Assembly (NCBI GenBank): GCA_036258795.1
Contig: DATACZ010000108.1
Location: forward strand, 1 to 5,596
Direction: 5' to 3'
DNA: 5,596 nucleotides
Origin: DATACZ01 sp036258795
GTDB lineage: Bacteria > Actinomycetota > CADDZG01 > JAHWKV01
Part shown: positions 1 through 5,262 of the stretch, piece after piece
Layout of the letters: each line of letters opens with the position of its first letter
Position numbering within the stretch: position 1 is the stretch's first letter
The notes under the pieces: generated by a model
The model's database searches: none
Seen by the model: the letters and a program-made list of their open reading frames with translations, nothing else
Told to the model about the DNA's origin: nothing
Program-made: the position numbers and the translations under genes

Positions 1-193
1 AGCCCGAACCGTCCATGAAATCGAGGCCGCTGAGATCCAGAATCAGCTCTTCCGCTTTATCCTGAAATTCCCTTAGCTCTGCTTCGAGCCCTCCTGTGCT
101 GTAGATGTCCAACTCTCCCTCTAAAAAGATCACAACGAGGCGATCGTTCTTCTGCGTCCTCAGCCTCAGGGTTGCACGTGACTTCGGGTGCAA
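1..193 (-). CDS. STAS-domain protein (anti-sigma factor antagonist type), N-terminal part
   Basis: The visible 64 residues read as the first half of a STAS domain like SpoIIAA/RsbV, cytoplasmic proteins that bind an anti-sigma kinase and free a sigma factor. The sequence has GELD at residues 26-29 and LILDLSGLDFMDGSG at 50-64, matching the SpoIIAA pattern GELD ... LNLEDLSFMDSSG in order and spacing. The C-terminal half lies beyond base 1. The start is chosen as TTG at 193-191: two in-frame TAA codons lie just upstream (209-211 and 203-205), and AAGGA (204-200) sits 6 nt before the TTG. No ATG or GTG is available between those stops and the conserved core. An oddity is that residue 62, aligned with phospho-acceptor Ser58 of SpoIIAA, is glycine, although the next serine (63) is kept. 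The family is clear; the sigma pathway it serves cannot be told from this fragment. Confidence 0.82.
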   Translation of the reverse strand, partial: MHPKSRATLRLRTQKNDRLVVIFLEGELDIYSTGGLEAELREFQDKAEELILDLSGLDFMDGSG

Positions 194-208
194 GGGGGAT
201 CCTTAGGC

Positions 209-325
209 TTACCTCGGTGAGACGAAATGCCCGGATTCGTGTAAGGGGCCGCCTGCAAAGAACCCGATCCCTCCGGATCTCCCAACGCTTAGCTCTAAGC
301 CCTGCCTAGACATAAGCTCTTTCAT
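209..325 (-). CDS. Possible 38-residue small protein or leader peptide upstream of the STAS gene
   Basis: An ATG at 325-323 is preceded by GGAGG with a 7-nt spacer, the best ribosome binding site in the window. It opens a 38-codon frame ending in TAA at 211-209. The stop lies 15 nt before the TTG of the STAS gene, in the same frame, so the two could be translationally coupled. The peptide is glycine-rich in the middle and ends GPLHESGHFVSPR. HESGH resembles an HExxH zinc motif, but the peptide is far too short for a protease and I do not recognise a family. It has no signal peptide or membrane segment. It could be a real small protein, a leader peptide, or a remnant of a longer N-terminus cut by stops. 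The evidence is the ribosome binding site and the position only. Confidence 0.33.
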   Translation of the reverse strand: MKELMSRQGLELSVGRSGGIGFFAGGPLHESGHFVSPR

Positions 326-362
326 TGGGGAACCTCCTGGGTTGGGTGTGCGTCAACCCTAG

Positions 363-388
363 TTACCCTGTGAAAATGCCTTCTAATC
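363..388 (-). promoter_or_regulatory. Possible SigB/SigF-type promoter for the small ORF and STAS gene
   Basis: Read leftward, GATT (388-385), a 16-nt spacer and GGGTAA (368-363) resemble the GTTT-N13 to N17-GGGTAT/A pattern of stress sigma factors of the SigB/SigF group. The -35 part matches 3 of 4 bases. Initiation would fall near 356, giving a leader of about 30 nt before the ATG at 325. A stress-sigma promoter before an anti-sigma-antagonist gene would make biological sense, but the motif is short and could arise by chance. Confidence 0.22.
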
Positions 389-397
389 GCGAAGGCA
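377..397. repeat. Inverted repeat, 7-bp arms (operator or weak terminator)
   Basis: TGCCTTC (377-383) and GAAGGCA (391-397) are perfect inverted arms around a 7-nt spacer. On the minus strand the stem is followed by TTTT (376-373), which resembles a very weak intrinsic terminator. It also overlaps the SigB-like promoter match, so a protein-binding site is equally possible. Confidence 0.35.
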
Positions 398-470
398 AGT
401 CGCAATTTGGGATGAATCCAGCGGTCTGATGCTCTGTGGGGAATGCAAGTCTCAAGGCTAAGATCACTCA

Positions 471-522
471 TCTCAGCCGGGCGACAGCCGATAGGAGCAT
501 TTGGCCCTAAGATCGGCTGAGA
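471..522. repeat. Two overlapping inverted repeats sharing one right arm, before the ABC operon
   Basis: TCTCAGCCG (471-479) is perfectly inverted against CGGCTGAGA (514-522). CAGCCGAT (485-492) is perfectly inverted against ATCGGCTG (512-519). Both use the same right-hand segment, which ends next to the GTG start at 524. The two left copies of CAGCCG (474-479 and 485-490) are 11 bp apart, about one helical turn. This could be a multi-site operator for a repressor of the exporter operon or, if transcribed, a pair of mutually exclusive hairpins. No regulator gene is visible in the window. Confidence 0.5.
508..513 (+). promoter_or_regulatory. -10-like hexamer TAAGAT before the ABC operon
   Basis: TAAGAT lies 10 nt before the GTG at 524 and overlaps the shared arm of the inverted repeats. 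No good -35 hexamer is found 16-18 bp upstream. No clear Shine-Dalgarno sequence precedes the GTG, so a leaderless or nearly leaderless transcript is possible. An identical TAAGAT occurs at 459-464 and could be an alternative. Confidence 0.25.
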
Positions 523-523
523 G

Positions 524-1465
524 GTGCTCACCGTTACCGAAGTCCACAAAAAGTACCGGGCCATCAAGGCTTTGGACGGCGTCAGCATTGACCTCCAGCC
601 TGGGGAGATTCTTGGCCTCCTGGGCCCCAACGGCGCTGGAAAGACAACGCTGGTATCCCTCATTGCCGGATTGAGGCGTCCCGATGCCGGGACGGTCAGG
701 GTCGCCGGCCTGGATGTAACCGCTAACCCCGAGGAGGCCCGCCGGTTCATCGGCCTGGCGCCCCAAGATCTGGGCATCTATCCAGTTGTGAGCGTCCGGA
801 ACAACCTCGCCGTTTTTGGAGAGATCGCAGGGCTGTCGGGGTTGCGGCTACGCCGGAGAATCGATGATCTGGCCGAGCGGTTGAGGATCGCACACCTGCT
901 CGACCGGCTGGCGGGAACACTTTCGGGAGGTGAGAAGCGGCGTCTGCATACTGCTATCGCGCTGTTGCATGAGCCGCCTCTGGCGTTGCTGGACGAACCC
1001 ACGACCGGAGCGGACGTGGCCACCCGCTACGATCTCCTTGCCCTGGTCAAGGATCTCGCTGAAGCCGGCTCCGCGGTCCTCTACTCCACCCACTACCTGG
1101 CTGAGGTGGAAACCCTTGGGGCCTCGGTGGCAATCCTGGACCACGGACGACTGATTGCCTCCGGGGCCCTGCAGGAGCTGATTGCCTCATACGCCGAGAC
1201 CGCGGTGGAGCTCTCCTTCGATGGTCCGCCGCCCGATCTGCAGCTGGATGGACTCGCGGTGTCCGCATCCGATTCGGCCATCCGTATCACCACCGATGAC
1301 CCATCCTCGGCGGTGGCAACAGCCCTCGGAGCAATGGGTGCGGCTGCCAAGAGGCTGCGGTCGGTGGAGGTCTTCGAACCGAGCCTGGAGGCGGTCTTCC
1401 TCAACCTGACCGGCCGGCGGTACTCCGATGAGGTGGCGAAGGAGGCTGAAGAGCTTGTCTCTTAG
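524..1465 (+). CDS. ABC-2 type exporter ATP-binding protein (DrrA-like)
   Basis: This is the cytoplasmic ATPase of a DrrA-type ABC exporter, which hydrolyses ATP to power the permease encoded next to it. All nucleotide-binding motifs are present: A-loop Tyr11, Walker A GPNGAGKTT at residues 34-42, Q-loop Gln81, signature LSGGE at 133-137, Walker B LALLDEPT at 153-160 with Asp157 and Glu158, D-loop TGAD at 161-164 and H-loop His190. After the ATPase core comes a C-terminal extension of about 90 residues ending in PSLEAVFLNLTGR (286-298), typical of DrrA-like subunits. The 313 residues are a normal length for the family. The start is GTG at 524: an in-frame TGA lies at 518-520, so nothing further upstream is possible. 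There is no obvious Shine-Dalgarno sequence. The gene overlaps the permease gene and heads the operon. Catalytic residues look intact; the substrate cannot be deduced. Confidence 0.95.
   Translation: MLTVTEVHKKYRAIKALDGVSIDLQPGEILGLLGPNGAGKTTLVSLIAGLRRPDAGTVRVAGLDVTANPEEARRFIGLAPQDLGIYPVVSVRNNLAVFGEIAGLSGLRLRRRIDDLAERLRIAHLLDRLAGTLSGGEKRRLHTAIALLHEPPLALLDEPTTGADVATRYDLLALVKDLAEAGSAVLYSTHYLAEVETLGASVAILDHGRLIASGALQELIASYAETAVELSFDGPPPDLQLDGLAVSASDSAIRITTDDPSSAVATALGAMGAAAKRLRSVEVFEPSLEAVFLNLTGRRYSDEVAKEAEELVS
1439..1445 (+). promoter_or_regulatory. Strong ribosome binding site inside the ATPase gene, setting the permease start
   Basis: AAGGAGG lies 9 nt before the TTG at 1455-1457, which is in the permease frame. 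The upstream in-frame ATG at 1428 has only weak purine runs before it. This favours TTG 1455 as the permease start. Confidence 0.6.
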
Positions 1466-2228
1466 GCCGAGCTGGGCGATCTGCAAGCATGAGTTCAGGG
1501 TCATGCGAAGCGACCTCGAGACCCCGATATTCCTGATCGTCATACCCCTTCTGATGACTGCATTCATGAAGCCCCTGTTTCGAATGGCTCTGGTGGGCGA
1601 GGGGTTTGCCGGTGCCAACGGGTCGGAGCAGGCGGTCCCCGGCATGGCGGTGATGTTCTCCACGATGTTCGTCGGTTACATGGGGTTTGCCTTTTTCCGA
1701 GACCACGGGTGGGGTACCTGGGAGCGGCTGAGGGCCAGCCCGGCGAGCCCCCTTCAAATAATGGTGGGAAAGTTGCTCCCGCCCTTTGCCGTGTCGATTC
1801 TGCAGCTCGTGGTTCTATTCTCGGCGGGGGTGCTGGCCTTCGACCTGGTCATAAGAGGATCCACGGCAGCGCTTGTGCTCGTCTCCGGTGCGCTGACCCT
1901 GGCACTTCTCTCGTTTGGCGTGGCCGTCACTGCGATCGCGCGCACCTCACAGCAACTGGATGCTTGGGGTGGCATGGGCGGGTTGCTGTTCGCCATGCTA
2001 GGGGGCTCACTGGTACCGGTATCGGTCCTTCCCGGGTGGGCTCGCTGGATGGCTCCGGCCACGCCGACCTACTGGGCCATGGAGGGCTACCGTTCGGTCC
2101 TGCTTACCACCGGTGGCCTGGGGGACGTGCTGCTTCCGGTAATTGCGTTGCTCGGGTTTGCCGTGGCTTTCACAGTCGTGGCGGTGGTCAAGTTTCGCTT
2201 TGACGAGACCAAGGTCTACTGGGGATGA
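1455..2228 (+). CDS. ABC-2 type exporter permease (DrrB-like)
   Basis: This is the membrane subunit of the exporter, pairing with the ATPase encoded immediately upstream. From the TTG start it has 257 residues. Six hydrophobic segments are visible at roughly residues 23-42, 60-81, 112-133, 138-161, 173-192 and 224-247. Two landmarks of ABC-2 permeases are present: ERLRASPASPLQIMVGKLLP at 90-109 before the third helix, and the stretch from GGSLVPVSVLPGW through TYWAMEGYRSVL between helices five and six. The chosen start, TTG 1455, has AAGGAGG at 9 nt and gives an 11-nt overlap with the ATPase gene. An ATG at 1428 would add nine basic residues and a 38-nt overlap but has a poor ribosome binding site. 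The stop overlaps the next start as ATGA. The family is clear; candidate cargoes include drugs, lipids or glycoconjugates, but none can be assigned. Confidence 0.92.
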   Translation: MSLRPSWAICKHEFRVMRSDLETPIFLIVIPLLMTAFMKPLFRMALVGEGFAGANGSEQAVPGMAVMFSTMFVGYMGFAFFRDHGWGTWERLRASPASPLQIMVGKLLPPFAVSILQLVVLFSAGVLAFDLVIRGSTAALVLVSGALTLALLSFGVAVTAIARTSQQLDAWGGMGGLLFAMLGGSLVPVSVLPGWARWMAPATPTYWAMEGYRSVLLTTGGLGDVLLPVIALLGFAVAFTVVAVVKFRFDETKVYWG

Positions 2229-3073
2229 AGATGAAGAAGCTGGAAAAAGAGACGGGGGATCCCAAGCCCACCGATCAGATCTTCGTCACCCGCAAGCTTT
2301 ATCGGGAATCGGCCCTCACCCTCCTGGCATGGCCCCGGGCCATCCTGCTTCAGCTGGCCCACCCGTTGGTGGCCGCCGGGGTGGCCGATCACTCCAACTT
2401 CCGCAAGGATCCCTGGCAGCGATTCATACACACATTCGATGCTGCGTTGTTCCTGGTCTTCGGGTCAGAGGTCCAGGCACGGACAGCCATCGATCGAATC
2501 AGCAGGGTTCACTCCAGGGTGCGGGGCGTCCTCTCGGAGCCGGTGGGGCGGTTTCCGGCAGGGGCCCCTTACGACGCGACCGATCCCCGGCTCTTGCTCT
2601 GGGTGTTTGCCACCACCATAGACAGCGAGCTCCAGGTCGGCCGCCGGTACCTCGGCGGCTTGTCGGACGAGGAGGAAGAACGCTACTACTCGGAGACCAA
2701 ACCCAGCGCGATCGCGCTGGGTGTGCCGCCAAGGATGATGCCTGCCACGCTGGCCGAGCTAAGGAGGTGGATAGACGACACCCTGGACTCGGATATCTCG
2801 ATAGGAAGTTTTCAGAGGGACCTGGCTTCGAGCGTTCTGTATCCCACTCTTCGGTTCGTCCCCAGATTGGCGCTGGAGCCGTTCGTGGCGATTACCTTGG
2901 GCCTACTGCCTGCCAGGGTCAGGGAGGAGTACGGCTTTCGGTACGGCGCGGTCCACAGGCGAATTTTTGACATGTCCCCCCAGGTGCTCCGCCTGACGCT
3001 GCCAGTGGCCCCCTCTCCCCTTCGCTATATGCCCCTAGCCCGAGCTCGGCATCTGGGCATCACCCTGGAGTAA
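2225..3073 (+). CDS. MpaB/DUF2236 family oxygenase-like protein
   Basis: The 282-residue protein looks like a member of the DUF2236 (MpaB/Lcp) family, which includes the haem-dependent latex-clearing oxygenase Lcp and fungal MpaB. Visible marks are LLQLAHPLVAAGVADHS at residues 41-57, the RxxxT pattern Arg66-Thr70, RVHSRVRG at 94-101 with His96, YDATDP at 116-121, and LLGVPP-like ALGVPP at 164-169. Arg66, Thr70 and His96 fit in order and spacing the Arg164, Thr168 and haem-ligand His198 that I recall for Lcp of Streptomyces K30. His96 is therefore a candidate haem ligand by inference. Residue 128 in LLLWVFAT is Phe where I recall His in many relatives. No signal peptide is seen. The ATG at 2225 overlaps the permease stop by 4 nt (ATGA), indicating coupled translation; an ATG two codons later is an alternative. 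A role in oxidising the exporter's substrate is plausible but unproven. Confidence 0.88.
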   Translation: MKMKKLEKETGDPKPTDQIFVTRKLYRESALTLLAWPRAILLQLAHPLVAAGVADHSNFRKDPWQRFIHTFDAALFLVFGSEVQARTAIDRISRVHSRVRGVLSEPVGRFPAGAPYDATDPRLLLWVFATTIDSELQVGRRYLGGLSDEEEERYYSETKPSAIALGVPPRMMPATLAELRRWIDDTLDSDISIGSFQRDLASSVLYPTLRFVPRLALEPFVAITLGLLPARVREEYGFRYGAVHRRIFDMSPQVLRLTLPVAPSPLRYMPLARARHLGITLE

Positions 3074-3096
3074 CGTCCGGCCGGTGGCCGCATGGT

Positions 3097-4161
3097 TTAC
3101 CTGGGGGGCTGGCTCCTGCTCCTGGCCGCCTCGCCACCTCCACCCGCAAGGCTGGCCACCACACCCAGGAAGAATGGCTCGGCGAAGCCGGCTATAAAGC
3201 CATAGGTGGCGAATGCTGCCCAGCTGGTGGACGCCCCCGATGTGCCGGGCAACCTGAGGATGTCGCTCGACAGGAGCATGAACGTGAATAGTCCGGCGGA
3301 GGCTCCCACCAGGAGCTGCAGGATCTTCCAGCCGCGGAAGGATCGAAGCTCGGTGGGGGTTACGACGTCTTTCATGATCCGCGCTCCAGAAATGGTGGCC
3401 CCCAGCCCGCCGGCCGCCGCTGCTGCCAGGATGGCCCAGGACGACGAGTCATCCACCAGGACCAGGAATACTCCGAGCGCTACCGCGAGACCGCCGAGCA
3501 GGAGGGCGTAGTGAACAAACGAGCGAGCCTTCATCGCCAGCCTGGTTCGGTAGTGAGCTCCTTCGTCACGCCGCTTGTCCCATATCGCAAGCAGTGCTTC
3601 CACAGCCCGGTCGCGCTGGCCATCGTTCACCGCTCCTCGCCGGAAGGACGCCACGAGAGTATCCAGCTCCTCGGTAGGGAAGTAGTTGCTCCAGCGTGTG
3701 CGCGCTCGGTTCCTATCGCGGACCAGCTCCTTTTCCAACAACAAGCCGAGATAGCTCTCGTCACCGATCTGGGGAAGCATCTGCTTGAGTGAGTCGGCGA
3801 CCATCCAGGCGGATTCGACACTGGCGGAAGCGGGATCCTCGGCCAGTAGCTCCTTCAGCTGCCACTCGGTCTCTGGGGATAGGGAGCCAGGCGCTCGGGG
3901 GAACAGCCGCCTTACCTCCTGCACCAGGCCGTAAGTCCGCTGCAGGACCCGTACCAGCTCCGCTTCGCTGGGAGACTGGGTGGTGGAAAGTAGAGCCTGT
4001 AGCCTTCCCTCCTGCCAGGCGGCCATCTCTTCAACGGAGCTCGTCTCGAGCGGCGGGGGGCGCGACTCGTCACTGAGGTGGCTCATGCGGACGGGGCGGT
4101 GGTCGTGGAGGTTTCTGCTCTTGTTCCTCCCCCGTTCCCCCGCCTTGGCGGCGCGTCTCAT
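3097..4161 (-). CDS. Uncharacterised membrane protein, helical N-terminal region and four C-terminal TM segments
   Basis: I do not recognise a named family. The 354-residue product has a basic N-terminus, then a soluble, charged, probably helical region (about residues 40-210) containing LLLEKELVRDRNRARTRW (140-157). Four hydrophobic segments follow at about 214-236, 241-262, 280-302 and 313-338. The second is an Ala/Gly-rich stretch (AAAAAGGLGATISGA) and the last holds GFIAGFAEPFFLGVV at 321-335. The final residues are polar, Gly- and Pro-rich. Most of the soluble mass probably faces the cytoplasm. The ATG at 4161 follows an in-frame TAG and a weak GGGGG sequence. A second ATG at 4086 (MSHLSDESRPPP) is a reasonable alternative that would remove the basic leader. 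The gene lies 47 nt after the epimerase gene on the same strand and converges on the oxygenase gene. Its role in the block is unknown. Confidence 0.85.
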   Translation of the reverse strand: MRRAAKAGERGRNKSRNLHDHRPVRMSHLSDESRPPPLETSSVEEMAAWQEGRLQALLSTTQSPSEAELVRVLQRTYGLVQEVRRLFPRAPGSLSPETEWQLKELLAEDPASASVESAWMVADSLKQMLPQIGDESYLGLLLEKELVRDRNRARTRWSNYFPTEELDTLVASFRRGAVNDGQRDRAVEALLAIWDKRRDEGAHYRTRLAMKARSFVHYALLLGGLAVALGVFLVLVDDSSSWAILAAAAAGGLGATISGARIMKDVVTPTELRSFRGWKILQLLVGASAGLFTFMLLSSDILRLPGTSGASTSWAAFATYGFIAGFAEPFFLGVVASLAGGGGEAARSRSQPPR

Positions 4162-4208
4162 GGCGTAGCCCCCGATTGCCCGGCTCTAGGACGGTAGTAC
4201 GATCTCGA

Positions 4209-5255
4209 TCACCTGCTTCCGACTCCCGTCAGAACCTCACGGATCCGGAGAGGTCCCCCAGCCTGAGGAGAAAGTGGCGGGGTGTCGATTCCTTCGCGGT
4301 TGTGCAACCCGGTGATCAGCTCACCAAGCGCCTCCTTCGAGGTGTAACGCGGCTTCCATTGCAACTCCGTCCGGGCCCTTGTGGTGTCCATCACTGGCGA
4401 GCCAACCGCCAGGTCCACCCACCCCGGTGGGCTTGGTTGCAGCCGGAGGCGCCAGGTGACGTCCGCCCCGATCCTCACCAAGGCCTTGGGGAAGGGGACC
4501 GGCCGGGCATCGAGAAGCTTTGCCACCTCAGCGAAGTCAAGCACCGGATCGGCGGCGATGTTGAAAGGCCCCCGGACATCGCCGACGATAGCCAGCCGGT
4601 ACGCATGCCCCACGTCCAGCGAGTGCACACACTGGAAGCGGACTCCTCTCAGCTCCGGAAAGATCGGGATCAGATCGGGCCGCACCAACCTGGTAGGGAC
4701 GAAAGGGCCCAGAAAGAGTCTTCGTATGCTCGACGCGGCCTGGCGCTTGAATATCAGCCCAGGGCGGAGACGGACCACCCGAACCTGCGGGAACTCCTTC
4801 TCAAAGCTATCAAGAAGCCGTTCCACCTGGGACTTATGGCGCGAGTAAAAGCTGGTTCTTATCCCGTCGGTGGGCCAGCTCTCGTCGACCGATCTATCCT
4901 GTGGCGCCGCTGAGTAAGCGCCTATCGATGAGGCATAGACAAGGTTGGGCACACCCGCCTCGCCCACCGCACGAAAGACCCGTTCGCTTCCGTTGACGTT
5001 GGTCAACCCGACCGCCGTCAGGTTTCGCGAAGGTTGTATAAGCCAGGCCAGATGGACCACGGCATCGGCCCCCGTAAAGATGGGAAGAAGATCCGAAGTG
5101 GATACGTCTGCCCGAACCCACTCGGTCTTCGTGAACGAGGTAGTCGGGGCGCGGCGGGCCAGTCCCACTATTGAGTCCACTGCGGGCTCATCGGCCAACG
5201 CCTGCAGAAGGCTGGTCCCGGTGTTGCCCGAGGCCCCAGTGACGACAACTCTCAC
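4209..5255 (-). CDS. NAD-dependent epimerase/dehydratase family protein (extended SDR)
   Basis: This is a cytoplasmic extended short-chain dehydrogenase/reductase of 348 residues. The N-terminal Rossmann fold shows the dinucleotide motif TGASGNTG at residues 6-13 (Gly7, Gly10, Gly13), an acidic RADV at 48-51, and VVHLAW at 66-71. The active site is visible as YASS at 107-110 followed by Tyr137-x-x-x-Lys141. RPG at 164-166 and the substrate-side HSLDVGHAYRLA at 211-222 follow, then FNIAADP and a C-terminal MDTTRARTELQW at 289-300, a layout I associate with actinobacterial members. Catalytic residues look intact. The start is GTG at 5255, 7 nt after the stop of the glycosyltransferase gene; no strong Shine-Dalgarno sequence precedes it, so reinitiation is likely. 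Substrates in this family range from nucleotide sugars to sterols and others. The glycosyltransferase neighbour hints at sugar metabolism, but this is inference. Confidence 0.92.
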   Translation of the reverse strand: MRVVVTGASGNTGTSLLQALADEPAVDSIVGLARRAPTTSFTKTEWVRADVSTSDLLPIFTGADAVVHLAWLIQPSRNLTAVGLTNVNGSERVFRAVGEAGVPNLVYASSIGAYSAAPQDRSVDESWPTDGIRTSFYSRHKSQVERLLDSFEKEFPQVRVVRLRPGLIFKRQAASSIRRLFLGPFVPTRLVRPDLIPIFPELRGVRFQCVHSLDVGHAYRLAIVGDVRGPFNIAADPVLDFAEVAKLLDARPVPFPKALVRIGADVTWRLRLQPSPPGWVDLAVGSPVMDTTRARTELQWKPRYTSKEALGELITGLHNREGIDTPPLSPQAGGPLRIREVLTGVGSR

Positions 5256-5262
5256 GATGGGT

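Noticed and set aside
296..313. Zinc protease gene suggested by HESGH in the small ORF (the motif itself falls nearer 227-241).
   Set aside because: The frame ends five residues after the motif and has only 28 before it; a five-residue pattern of this kind can arise by chance.
373..397. Intrinsic terminator on the minus strand.
   Set aside because: The stem has only 7 bp with a 7-nt loop and four T residues, and no leftward gene ends just before it. It was kept only as an inverted repeat.
322..777. A 151-codon open frame on the minus strand across the exporter leader and ATPase start.
   Set aside because: Its right half is antisense to the Walker A region of a clear ABC ATPase, the translation resembles no protein, and long antisense frames are expected in GC-rich coding DNA.
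2143..2970. A 275-codon open frame on the plus strand overlapping the permease end and most of the oxygenase gene.
   Set aside because: It is the alternative frame of two recognisable proteins; its translation is rich in Gly, Arg, Pro and His without domain motifs.
3074..3096. Bidirectional terminator between the convergent genes.
   Set aside because: The gap holds only short GGCC/CCGG self-complementary bits and no T-run on either strand.
4176..4913. A 245-codon plus-strand open frame.
   Set aside because: It is antisense to the epimerase, whose dinucleotide and YxxxK motifs are unambiguous.
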